Source of the DNA: Haloarcula salina
GTDB taxonomy: Archaea > Halobacteriota > Halobacteria > Halobacteriales > Haloarculaceae
DNA: 64,000 bases
NCBI RefSeq assembly: GCF_010119195.1
Contig: NZ_WRXL01000002.1
Span: 62,001-126,000 of the forward strand
Direction of reading: 5' to 3'
In this document: in pieces, positions 7,609 through 15,036 of the stretch
Layout of the letters: every line of letters starts with the position of its first letter
Numbering within the stretch: position 1 is the first letter of the stretch
Notes under the pieces: generated by a model
Seen by the model: only the letters and a program-made list of their open reading frames with translations
The model's database searches: none
Told to the model about the DNA's origin: nothing
Program-made: the position numbers and the translations under genes

Positions 7609-8292
7609 ATGAGCGATATCCGGAACGAAATCTGGAACAACTCAAAATCAGCTAAAGGACCGTGTCAGGGTTGTCCGAAGGCTGGAAGTGACTACAATCA
7701 CCCTGGATTTTTCAACTACGATGCCGACATTTTAGTCGTAGAAGAAGCACCCTCGTTCACACACTTCGAGTTTTCCGGCTATGAGAGGTCTCACGATTAC
7801 GAGTGGTACAGGAGCTTCTACGAGGAGGAACATCTGAATTCTATCCTTTCTTGGCCTCCTGTCAGGCTGTTTCTCCGCCCAGTATTCGAACCCTTGGGCT
7901 TTGATGAGTCCGAGATAATCGAGGAAGTCTACATGACGAGTAGCGTCAAGTGTCCTGTAAAGAACCGCAAGTTGGATGAACCCTTCACATCTTGTCGGTC
8001 GTACCTCGAACAGGAAATCAGGGAGATGGACCCCGAGGTAATCGTTACTGCAGGCAAATTAGCGACTGAAGGAACTGCTGAGCTACTGGGGGTGTCATCC
8101 ACGGATATACGTAACCTCAGTATTTCTAAGTCGGAGTGGTGGGGCTTGAGCAAGTTCGACACTGACCCGCCGCTGATTCATATCCCTCATTGGGGGTATT
8201 ACGACAACCACAATCGACTGACCGATGAGGAATGGGGCGAATGTATCCACTCAGTACGAAAGGGACTACGAGATACGGTTTATACGAACTGA
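7609..8292 (+). CDS. Uracil-DNA glycosylase superfamily protein (family 4/5-like)
   Basis: A 227-residue protein. CQGCP (about 22-26) resembles the N-terminal Fe-S cysteine pair of family 4/5 UDGs. ILVVEEAPSFTHFEFSG corresponds to the active-site loop (normally GE-A/G-P-G). VYMTSSVKCPVKNRKLDEPFTSC (described, about 105-127) is the conserved NVVKC...C segment with the third cysteine. EVIVTAGKLA and the late IHIPHWGYYDN replace the usual HPS motif. The catalytic loops diverge from known UDGs, so it may act on another base or bind DNA without cutting. Last gene before the tandem repeat array. Confidence 0.7.
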   Translation: MSDIRNEIWNNSKSAKGPCQGCPKAGSDYNHPGFFNYDADILVVEEAPSFTHFEFSGYERSHDYEWYRSFYEEEHLNSILSWPPVRLFLRPVFEPLGFDESEIIEEVYMTSSVKCPVKNRKLDEPFTSCRSYLEQEIREMDPEVIVTAGKLATEGTAELLGVSSTDIRNLSISKSEWWGLSKFDTDPPLIHIPHWGYYDNHNRLTDEEWGECIHSVRKGLRDTVYTN

Positions 8293-8993
8293 GCAGGCTT
8301 GATAGAGGTCTAAACACATTCGCTATTGACAGGTTGTGAGCCGCAAGTGCGTGGTCGTCCAAAACGCGAGCAATCTGCTTTACTTCGTTTAGGTAGCGCA
8401 GATGGTTGCGAGCGGCCGGAGAGTATTCCACAACATAGGGCGCGTTCCGCTGGCCATCCCCGCGCAGTCTCTCGATTAAGTGAGAATCGATTTTTCTTCT
8501 ATAAATAGTTTCGTGAGTCGGTAATAATTACTGGTTCGAGTGCGTGTTCATCCAAAAAGCGCGCGAATAGGTTTACTTCGTTTGGGTAGCGCGAATGATT
8601 CCCTTCAGGCGAGAGAGATTCCACAACATAGGGCGCATCGCAGTAGTCATCCCTACGCTGTCTATCGATTTGACCGTGAATCGGTTTTTCTATAAATATC
8701 TTCGTAAGTCGGTAATGATTGCTGGTTCGAGTGCGTGTTCGTTCAAAAAGCGCGCAAATCGGTTTACTTCGTTTGGGTAGCGCGAATGATTCCCTTCAGT
8801 CGAGGGGAGTTCCGTTACATAGGGCGCATTGCTCGATGTATCCTACCGCAGTCTATCGGTTTGAGTGAGAATTCAGTTTCATTCTATAAATAGTTTCGTA
8901 AGTCGGTAATAATTACTGGTTCGAGTGCGTGTTCGTCCAAAAAGCGAGCAAATCGGTTTACTTCGTTTGGGAAGCGCAGATGGTTGCGAGCAG

Positions 8994-9053
8994 CCGAGAG
9001 AGATTCCGAAACATAGGGCGCATCTCGGTAATTATCCCTTCGCCGTCTCTCGG
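8994..9053 (+). ncRNA. Predicted stem in the repeat-unit transcript (unit 4)
   Basis: CCGAGAGA at 8994-9001 can pair with TCTCTCGG at 9046-9053 (eight pairs) or, for six pairs, with TCTCGG at 9023-9028. The loop of the shorter hairpin contains the invariant ACATAGGGCGC. Units 1-3 carry different but still complementary short arms around the same loop (CGGA/TCCG, GCGA/TCGC, TCGAG/CTCGA), partly in shifted register; unit 5 keeps only about three pairs. This suggests a selected RNA structure. It is a prediction by eye. Confidence 0.4.
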
Positions 9054-9272
9054 TTTAAGCGTGAATCGGTCTTTCTTCTATAAATAGTTTCGTGAGTCGG
9101 TAATACTTACTGGTTCGAGTGCGTGTTCGTAAGGAAAGCGCGCAAATCAGTTTACTTCTATTAGGAAGCACGGATGATTGCGAGCAGCCGTGGCGCATTC
9201 CAGAACATAGGGCGCATCTCGGTAATTATCCCTTCGCCGTCTCTCGGTTTAAGCGTGAATCGGTCTTTCTTC

Positions 9273-9280
9273 TATAAATA
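9273..9280 (+). promoter_or_regulatory. Last TATA box of the array, reading into the core region
   Basis: The fifth TATAAATA has the normal CTGGTTCGAGTGC initiation context, but the unit downstream is cut off at about 9313-9316. Any transcript would continue antisense into the 3' end of the racemase gene. Confidence 0.4.
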
Positions 9281-9372
9281 GTTTCGTGAGTCGGTAATAC
9301 TTACTGGTTCGAGTGCCGAGGCCATCGATTTACCTGGATCACATCCTTTGATCGGCTGGCGTGACCGAGAGC

Positions 9373-10095
9373 TCAATCGTCGAAGACGGGGCGAAGACTC
9401 CGCTCCACGGCACGCTCGACGTGAAGTGCAGTCGTATCGAACAGCGGGGTCTCGGGACAGTCCCGCTGCTCGATCAGGAGTTCGATTTCGGTACACCCGA
9501 GGACGATTCCCTGGGCACCCGCCTCGACCAGACCGTCGATCACGTCGAGATATCTCCCTCGAGACTCCTCTCGCACCTGTCCGGTCGTCAGTTCCTCGAA
9601 GATGATCCGGTCGACGGCTTCGCGGTCGTCGATACCGGGCACGACCGTTTCGATTCCGTGCGAGCCGAACCGCTCGTGGTAGAACGACCCCTCCATCACG
9701 GCTTTCGTCCCGAGCACTCCGACCGTCTCGACCCCGTCGGCGCGGATCGCGTCAACTACGGCGTCGACGATGTGGAGAAACGGGATCGACAGCCCGTCGA
9801 CGAGTCGTGGAGCGACGCGATGCATCGTGTTCGTCGCCATGACGACGAAGTCGGCACCGCCGGCTTCTAGATCGAGCGCCGCGTCGACCAGTATCTCACC
9901 CGCCTCTTCCCACCGTTGGTCCCGAATACAGCGTTCGATCCGGGCGAAGTTGACGCTTCGAATGAGGATGTCACCTGCGTTGTGCCCGCCGAGCGCATCG
10001 TTCACGTTGCTATCGATGAGCCGGTAGTACGTCCTGGTCGACTCGCTGCTCATTCCGCCGAGGATGCCGATCGTCTGGGGTTCTGTAACGGACAT
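9373..10095 (-). CDS. Aspartate/glutamate racemase family protein
   Basis: A 240-residue enzyme of the Asp/Glu/hydantoin racemase family, which interconverts D and L acidic amino acids by a two-base mechanism. The N-terminal lobe has IGILGGMSSEST and the second catalytic site IVLGCTEIELL keeps its Cys. The first site reads MATNTMH where classical enzymes have Cys-Asn-Thr, so Cys is replaced by Thr. The same replacement is known in the E. coli YgeA-type L-Asp/Glu racemase, so the protein may still be active but asymmetric. I chose the ATG at 10095, which fits the family's length; in-frame starts at 10128 (ATG) and 10152 (GTG) are possible. Confidence 0.85.
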   Translation of the reverse strand: MSVTEPQTIGILGGMSSESTRTYYRLIDSNVNDALGGHNAGDILIRSVNFARIERCIRDQRWEEAGEILVDAALDLEAGGADFVVMATNTMHRVAPRLVDGLSIPFLHIVDAVVDAIRADGVETVGVLGTKAVMEGSFYHERFGSHGIETVVPGIDDREAVDRIIFEELTTGQVREESRGRYLDVIDGLVEAGAQGIVLGCTEIELLIEQRDCPETPLFDTTALHVERAVERSLRPVFDD

Positions 10096-10197
10096 TCGAC
10101 TGTCACTCGCGGTCAGTTCTACGCCCATCCGTTTAGCGATATCTGAATGCACGTCGAACCGGCCCAGTGGGTCCTCCAGCGCAAGCCGCGCCGCCGC

Positions 10198-11214
10198 TCA
10201 CCCGTCGTCGGAGCGTTCCTCGGGCGGAACGAACGGACCGACGGAGACGGTCCGGCGAGCGATCGTCGCGGCCCGGAACACGTAGGCGATGAAGAACGCG
10301 AGCGGCGTGACGATGACGCCGATACCGACGCTGACGAGCACCGGGAGATACCGCGCCGGGACGGTAGTCGAACCGGTTCGGTAGACGAGCGCCAGCGCGA
10401 CACTCGCGACCAGTGCGAGCAGGCCGGTGTAGGCGATGACGCGTGAAAGCCGCGCGAAGTCCTGCTGGAGCGACAGCGTCTTGAAGAACTGTCGCGTGAC
10501 CGCGATGGCCTCCAGCAGGTCGTCGATGGCCTGGAGATCCGCCGTCGCCGTCTCCGAGAGCTGGTCGCCGTACTCGTTTCGGACCCACTCCGTCGCGGTG
10601 AGGTTCTGGGCGTACTCGGTCCCCAGGATCACTTCGAGGACGTTCACGATGGCCGTCTGACTCTCGACTTGCTCGGTAATGTTCTCGCCGTAGGCGCCGA
10701 TGTCGGCGGCGTAGTCGCCCACGTCGCTCGGGTAGTCGCCGTCGGCGTTCTCACAGGCCGATACCAGTCGGTTCGCGCGTTCGGTGAGCGTCTCGGCGAC
10801 GAGTTCGAGGAACTCGGCAGGGTCGTTCGGGGCGGCCGATTCGTTGGCGTGGTCACGGATTCGCTGGCGGAGGTCACGGGTCCCGTTCAGCTGGTCGAAC
10901 AGCTCGTTGGGCGAGCCGAACACGCGCGAGAGGATGAGCTGATTGATCGAGAGCGCGATGGTCACGAGCGTCACCGTCCCGGAGATGAAGCCGCTCGCGA
11001 ACGCCGACGCGGCGGCGCTTTTCGGTCCGACGGCGAGCAGCCCCGTCTGCGCCGAGACGGCGAAGAAGGCGACGACGACCGAAACGAGGACCGCCGCGAC
11101 GGCGGCTCGGTTTCCGCTCAGCAGGAGCCAGTGGAGCGCCCGCTCCAGGGATCCATCGATGTTTCTGACGGACCTCTCCGTCGTCACTTGTCCACTCATC
11201 GACAACCTCGACAT
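10198..11214 (-). CDS. Haloarchaeal four-TM membrane protein, function unknown
   Basis: A 338-residue protein. Two hydrophobic helices near 38-58 and 72-96 and two near 268-288 and 300-325 flank a long acidic, mostly helical soluble region (about 100-265, with QLRQRIRDH-like and ERANRLVSACE segments). No catalytic motif is seen. A second in-frame ATG lies five codons in. Transcribed toward the racemase gene, with about 100 bases between them. I do not recognise the family beyond its frequent occurrence in haloarchaea. Confidence 0.65.
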   Translation of the reverse strand: MSRLSMSGQVTTERSVRNIDGSLERALHWLLLSGNRAAVAAVLVSVVVAFFAVSAQTGLLAVGPKSAAASAFASGFISGTVTLVTIALSINQLILSRVFGSPNELFDQLNGTRDLRQRIRDHANESAAPNDPAEFLELVAETLTERANRLVSACENADGDYPSDVGDYAADIGAYGENITEQVESQTAIVNVLEVILGTEYAQNLTATEWVRNEYGDQLSETATADLQAIDDLLEAIAVTRQFFKTLSLQQDFARLSRVIAYTGLLALVASVALALVYRTGSTTVPARYLPVLVSVGIGVIVTPLAFFIAYVFRAATIARRTVSVGPFVPPEERSDDG

Positions 11215-11351
11215 CTCGGTTGCTGTTGGAGGGAATGCATCTCTGTGGACGCTTCAGGTCCCGGCCGGTTACCGCTGCGCCTTGCATACTCCTGTTCGTG
11301 CGGTCCGTCGGTGGGACGGACACTTTTGTCGCGGCTGGCCGCAGTGTCGGT

Positions 11352-12323
11352 ATGGAGTACACCACGTTCGGCTCCACCGGCATGACGGTCTCGGAGATCT
11401 GCCTCGGGTGCATGAGCTTCGGCACCGACTGGGACGAGTGGACGCTCGACCGCGAGGAGAGCCGCGAGGTGATCGAGCGCGCCATCGACCTCGGGATCAC
11501 CTTCTTCGACACGGCGAACGTCTACTCCAACGGCGAGTCCGAGGAGATTCTCGGCGAGGTGCTCGACGACTACGACCGCGACGAGTTCGTCGTGGCGACG
11601 AAGGGGTACGGCCAGATGCGCGAGGACGACCCGAACTCGGGCGGGCTCTCGCGGAAGGCCATCGAGCAGGAACTGTCGAACTCCCTCGACCGGCTGGGCA
11701 TGGAGACGGTCGACCTGTATCAGATCCACCGCTGGGACTACGACACGCCCATCGAGGAGACCATGCGAGCGCTCGACGACGCGGTGCGGCGCGGCCAGAC
11801 GCGGTACGTCGGTGCGTCGTCGATGTGGGCCCACCAGTTCGCCGAGGCGCTGCACGCCTCGGATCGGCTCGGGCTGGAGCGCTTCGTCTCCATGCAGGAC
11901 CTCTACAACCTCGCTTACCGGGAGGAGGAGCGCGAGATGCTGCCGCTGTGTGCGAACGAGGGCGTCGCGGTGATGCCCTGGAGCCCGCTCGGGGCGGGCT
12001 TTCTCACCCGGCCGCACGAGGCGTTCGACGCGACGACGCGGGGCGAACACGAGGCCGAACTCGGGCGGCCGTACGCCGAGGGCGGCGGCCGCGAGATCAA
12101 CGAGCGCGTGCAGGAACTCGCCGACGAGCGGGACGTGACGATGGCCCAGATCGCGCTCGCCTGGCAGTTCCACAAGGAGTGGGTCACGACGCCGATTCTG
12201 GGAACGTCGAGCGTCGAGCACCTCGAAGCCGCCGTCGAGGCCCTGGAGATCGACCTCTCCGAGAGCGACGTGGAGTACCTGGAAGCGCCCTACGAGCCGG
12301 TCCCCGTCTCGGGCCACGAGTAA
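11352..12323 (+). CDS. Aldo/keto reductase
   Basis: A 323-residue NAD(P)H-dependent oxidoreductase with the AKR barrel. It starts MEYTTFGSTGMTVSEICLG. The catalytic tetrad is visible as Asp in FFDTANVYSNGES, Tyr in the same block, Lys in VATKGYG and His in YQIHRWD. The nucleotide-binding C-terminal part has ILGTSSVEHLEAAVEAL. I use the ATG at 11352 because ACTTTTGT at 11322-11329 is a TATA-like box about 27 bases upstream; longer readings only add unrelated N-terminal sequence. The substrate cannot be told from sequence. A second reductase of the same type lies at 18964-19995. Confidence 0.92.
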   Translation: MEYTTFGSTGMTVSEICLGCMSFGTDWDEWTLDREESREVIERAIDLGITFFDTANVYSNGESEEILGEVLDDYDRDEFVVATKGYGQMREDDPNSGGLSRKAIEQELSNSLDRLGMETVDLYQIHRWDYDTPIEETMRALDDAVRRGQTRYVGASSMWAHQFAEALHASDRLGLERFVSMQDLYNLAYREEEREMLPLCANEGVAVMPWSPLGAGFLTRPHEAFDATTRGEHEAELGRPYAEGGGREINERVQELADERDVTMAQIALAWQFHKEWVTTPILGTSSVEHLEAAVEALEIDLSESDVEYLEAPYEPVPVSGHE

Positions 12324-12408
12324 GGTCGGGATTCGATCCCTGCCCGGGCCTGAACCGGGTGATCGCGGGACTCTCGTGTGACAGCACGGTGATCGGCGCC
12401 GGCCGGAC

Positions 12409-12449
12409 GTAACTATCTGTTACCGGGACATAGCCACCGAGTATATAAT
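12409..12449 (+). promoter_or_regulatory. Promoter of the DUF389 gene with an upstream inverted repeat
   Basis: TATATAAT at 12442-12449 is centred 27 bases before the ATG at 12473. Upstream of the box, GTAAC-TATCT-GTTAC (12409-12423) is a perfect 5-5-5 inverted repeat in an activator-like position. The TATA box is strong; the regulator is unknown. Confidence 0.6.
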
Positions 12450-12472
12450 CGGGTCTTTCGCGTCCGGGGCGT

Positions 12473-13888
12473 ATGAGACTCTTACAGGTCTTCGTACCGA
12501 ACGAAGACCGAGCCGCGGTGCGACAGACGTTGCTTGAGATGGAGGTGGAGTACCTGTTCACCGACGAGGACAGCGACCGGGACGGGGCGGTCGCGTACGT
12601 CCCGGTACCGTCCGGCGCGGTCGACGCGGTCCTCGACGAGCTGTACGACGCCGGCCTCGACGAGGACACGTACACCGTGGTGACGGACGTTCACCGGGCG
12701 ACGGTGCCCAACGTCGACGAGGTGACCGACCGGTACGTCGACGGGCCGAAGGGCGACCGGGGGGCCTCTCACCCCGAGATCCGGGAGCGCGCGGCCGATC
12801 TCAAGCCCGACACGGCGACGTACCTCGCGTTCGCGGCGCTGAGCGCCATCGTCGCCGTGGGCGGGCTCTTGCTCGACTCGGCCATCGTCATCGTGGGCGC
12901 GATGGTCATCGCGCCGTTCGCCGGCTCCACGCTGTCGGCGAGCGTCGGCGCGGTCATCAGCGACCGGGAGATGGTCGTCGACAGCGCGACCTCGCAGGCG
13001 ACCGGTCTCGTGCTGGCCTTCGCCGGGTCGGTGGCGATGAGCGCGTTCTTACAGCGGACCGGCTTCGTCCCAGCGTCGCTCGTCATCTCCCGCGTCGACC
13101 AGGTGAGCGCCTTCGCCACGCCGAACCTACTGACGCTCGCTATCGCCATCGCCGCCGGCATCGCCGGCGCGCTCGCCCTGGCGACGGACCTCCCGGTCTC
13201 GATAGCCGGGGTCGCCGTCGCGGCGGCCATCGTTCCGGCGGCCGCGACGGCCGGTATCGGGGTCGTGTGGGGCGAACTCCTCCTCGTCCTCGGTGCCCTC
13301 GTCCTGTTGCTCATGAACATCGTGTTCATCAACCTCGCCGCCTACCTCGCGCTCGTCTCGCTGGGGTATCGGTCGTCGGTGATACGGAGCCTCCGCGAGG
13401 ACGTGCACCTCTCGCTCCGGTCGGGCGCGTACGCCGCCGTCGTCGTCGTCTTCGTCTGCATGGTCGCGCTGACCAGCGCCGGCACGTACCAGCACCTCGT
13501 CTTCGAACAGCGCGTCAACCAGGAGGTCGAGACCGTTCTCGACGACGACGCGTACAGCGACCTCGAACTCGCCACCGTGAAGTCCGGCTACAACGACATG
13601 AACCTGCTCGGACGCGCCGAGACGGTGACGGTCACCGTGAGTCGGACGAGCGAGACCGACTACGGCGGGCTCGACGAGGACCTCCAGGCGAACGTGAGCG
13701 CGGCGACGGACCGGCCCGTGACCGTCCAGGTCCGCTTCGTGGACTACGAGACGGCCGAGGCGGCCGAGCAGTCGCCACGCCTCGACGACCTGTTCGCCCG
13801 GTACGCCGACCGACTGTCCGCGTTCGGGAGCCGCCTCACTCGCGCAGTCGGCGTAACAGCCGGGTCCCCGTGCGGCGCGCCTTGTTGA
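12473..13888 (+). CDS. TIGR00341/DUF389 family membrane protein
   Basis: A 471-residue protein. The N-terminal domain (about 1-95) is soluble and ferredoxin-like in pattern. DUF389 follows with TM helices from about 117 on, including the characteristic IVIVGAMVIAPFAGSTL and the repeated Ala/Val-rich helices up to about residue 340. The C-terminal segment (about 345-471) is soluble and acidic. DUF389 proteins have no established function; a transport or envelope role is usually proposed. The start is supported by the TATA box about 27 bases upstream. Its 3' end overlaps the convergent gene at 13836-14231 by 53 bases. Confidence 0.88.
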   Translation: MRLLQVFVPNEDRAAVRQTLLEMEVEYLFTDEDSDRDGAVAYVPVPSGAVDAVLDELYDAGLDEDTYTVVTDVHRATVPNVDEVTDRYVDGPKGDRGASHPEIRERAADLKPDTATYLAFAALSAIVAVGGLLLDSAIVIVGAMVIAPFAGSTLSASVGAVISDREMVVDSATSQATGLVLAFAGSVAMSAFLQRTGFVPASLVISRVDQVSAFATPNLLTLAIAIAAGIAGALALATDLPVSIAGVAVAAAIVPAAATAGIGVVWGELLLVLGALVLLLMNIVFINLAAYLALVSLGYRSSVIRSLREDVHLSLRSGAYAAVVVVFVCMVALTSAGTYQHLVFEQRVNQEVETVLDDDAYSDLELATVKSGYNDMNLLGRAETVTVTVSRTSETDYGGLDEDLQANVSAATDRPVTVQVRFVDYETAEAAEQSPRLDDLFARYADRLSAFGSRLTRAVGVTAGSPCGAPC

Positions 13889-14231
13889 GGAGGGACCCGA
13901 CTTTGCGGACCCCGGCAAGCGCCCGGAGCGCCCGGAGCCCGCGTCCGATTCGCAGCGCCCGCAGCGGCCGGAACCACGGGACGACCGTGAGGATCCAGAA
14001 CCAGTTCGAGCGGACGAACGCAAGCGGCCGTTGCTCCGACCAGCGATAGAGCACCACCACGTCGAGCAGGAAGACGAGCAACAGAGTCTGCAGGCCCCAC
14101 CTGACGCCGGCGCTGACCGCCGGTGAGAGGGTCACGTGGCCGTAGGCCGCCCCCATGTCGGTCACGAACAGCCCGGTCCAGACGACGGCCGCGACGTCGA
14201 CGAACCGCGGCCACCAGCGTTCGGCGTTCAT
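13836..14231 (-). CDS. Voltage-sensor-like small membrane protein without pore
   Basis: A 131-residue protein. Hydrophobic helices at about 9-26, 40-62 and 73-86 precede an Arg-rich segment (RPLRALRIGRGLRALRALAG, about 88-107) with Arg at regular spacing, like the S3-S4 part of voltage-gated cation channels. The protein then ends in a very basic tail (KARRTGTRLLRRLRE). No S5-P-S6 pore or selectivity filter follows. It may be a stand-alone sensor or a channel remnant conserved in haloarchaea. Its 3' end overlaps the end of the DUF389 gene. Confidence 0.6.
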   Translation of the reverse strand: MNAERWWPRFVDVAAVVWTGLFVTDMGAAYGHVTLSPAVSAGVRWGLQTLLLVFLLDVVVLYRWSEQRPLAFVRSNWFWILTVVPWFRPLRALRIGRGLRALRALAGVRKVGSLLNKARRTGTRLLRRLRE

Positions 14232-14397
14232 CCGTTCCGTTCGTACGCCTTGCCGGGCGACGACCGTCGGTGTTCGGGTTCCCGTCCGGTTCGCTTTCGC
14301 TGGTGGCCCGCCGTCACTGGCTCACCGCCGATTTCACTTTCACTTTCACTCCGCCCCCGGCTGGCGTATAAGACACTGCTCTCGAAAACGGCCGACC

Positions 14398-15033
14398 ATG
14401 AATAGTCAGCTTCCGACGCTCGAGCCCGGCGTGACCTTCCTCGACGACGGGGACACGCCGGCGGCGCTGTACCGGCTGGTCGGCCGTCACCTCGCCGACG
14501 CGAACGGGTCGACGTACTGGCTGGACGCCCGGAACGCGGCGTCGCCGGACGCGATACGGCGGCACGCGGACGGCCGGGTCGCCCGGTCCGTCCGCGTCGC
14601 CCGCGCGTTCACGGGCTACCAGCACTACGAACTGGTCCGATCGCTGCCGGCCGAAGTGACGCCGCGGACCGCCCTGGTGGTCGTCCCGAACGTCGCGTCG
14701 CTGTACGCGGAGGACGACGTGCCGGCGTTCGAGGCCGAGGCGATGTTCGACGCGACGCTCGAACTGCTCGCCGCGCTGGCCGACGCGCTGGCCGTCCCGG
14801 TGCTCGTCACCGCTCGCGAGCGCCGCGACCGGGTCCGTGACGCGGCCGATCGGACGGTCACGGCCCAGCGCACGCAAGCCGGTCTCCGCGTCGACGGGCC
14901 GTCCTTTCGGACGGACGTGTACTGGCACGACTGGGGGTTCCAGACGACCATCCCGTACTGGGTCGACCTGCTCGGTGCGGCGGACGCCGACGCCGAACCC
15001 GCCCCGGTCGAGCCCGCGGCCCCGGAGGTGTGA
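14398..15033 (+). CDS. RecA/RadA-like protein lacking Walker A (predicted ImuA-like partner of PolB2)
   Basis: A 211-residue protein. The start LEPGVTFLDDGDTPAALYRLVG has the layout of the RecA/RadA strand-loop-helix, but the GxxGxGKT phosphate loop is replaced by DDGDTPA. The block VARAFTGYQHYELV and a Walker B-like strand TALVVVPNVASLYAED follow in RadA order. It is therefore probably an ATPase-fold protein that does not bind ATP in the usual way. TATAAG at 14367-14372 is about 28 bases upstream of the ATG. First gene of a three-gene operon with a small helical protein and a PolB2-like polymerase. I recall published comparison of such clusters with bacterial ImuA-ImuB-DnaE2; treat that as context, not proof. 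Confidence 0.65.
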   Translation: MNSQLPTLEPGVTFLDDGDTPAALYRLVGRHLADANGSTYWLDARNAASPDAIRRHADGRVARSVRVARAFTGYQHYELVRSLPAEVTPRTALVVVPNVASLYAEDDVPAFEAEAMFDATLELLAALADALAVPVLVTARERRDRVRDAADRTVTAQRTQAGLRVDGPSFRTDVYWHDWGFQTTIPYWVDLLGAADADAEPAPVEPAAPEV

Positions 15034-15036
15034 GCC

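Larger units (their letters stand above)
8347..9312 (+). repeat. Array of five tandem 191-194 bp units, each with its own TATA box (candidate ncRNA genes)
   Basis: Five direct repeats start at about 8347, 8540, 8731, 8925 and 9119. Units 4 and 5 are nearly identical over their last 100 bases. Every unit has an identical TATAAATA (8500, 8691, 8885, 9079, 9273), a pyrimidine/T-rich tract just before it, and an invariant ACATAGGGCGC. The phrase CTGGTTCGAGTGCG (or a close variant) begins about 27 bases after each TATA centre, where transcription should start. A decayed box (TCTAAACA, 8309-8316) and partial matches precede unit 1. Unit length is not a multiple of three and no frame is conserved, so coding is unlikely. 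Best reading: a promoter-RNA-terminator cassette repeated in tandem. Alternatives: a partition site or satellite-like DNA. The array ends where the GC-rich core begins. Confidence 0.8.

Noticed and set aside
8595-8780. 61-codon open frame inside the repeat array
   Set aside because: Present in only one unit; unit lengths of 191-194 bp shift the frame and stops appear in the other copies.
8347-9312. CRISPR array
   Set aside because: Units are about 193 bp with similarity along their whole length, not short repeats with unique spacers, and no cas genes are nearby.
8347-9312. Replication origin iterons
   Set aside because: No ORB-like repeats, no Cdc6/Orc or Rep gene in the window, and unit length is far above that of iterons.
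9304-9316. GGTTCGAG at the island border as a tRNA 3' end used for integration
   Set aside because: The same phrase recurs in every repeat unit and no tRNA cloverleaf can be built around it.
11196-12317. Antisense frame opposite the aldo/keto reductase
   Set aside because: Arg/Val/Leu-rich shadow without motifs; the plus strand has the full AKR tetrad and a TATA box.
12325-12345. tRNA T-arm-like motif (GGGATTCGATCCC)
   Set aside because: No acceptor stem, D-arm or anticodon arm can be drawn upstream, where the reductase coding region ends.
12343-12360. Hairpin CCCGG-loop-CCGGG after the aldo/keto reductase as terminator
   Set aside because: No T-run follows and haloarchaeal termination depends on T-tracts; GC-rich sequence forms such stems often.
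14332-14349. TTTCAC triplicate microrepeat
   Set aside because: Only three hexamer copies in a short intergenic stretch; no evidence of function beyond chance near a promoter.
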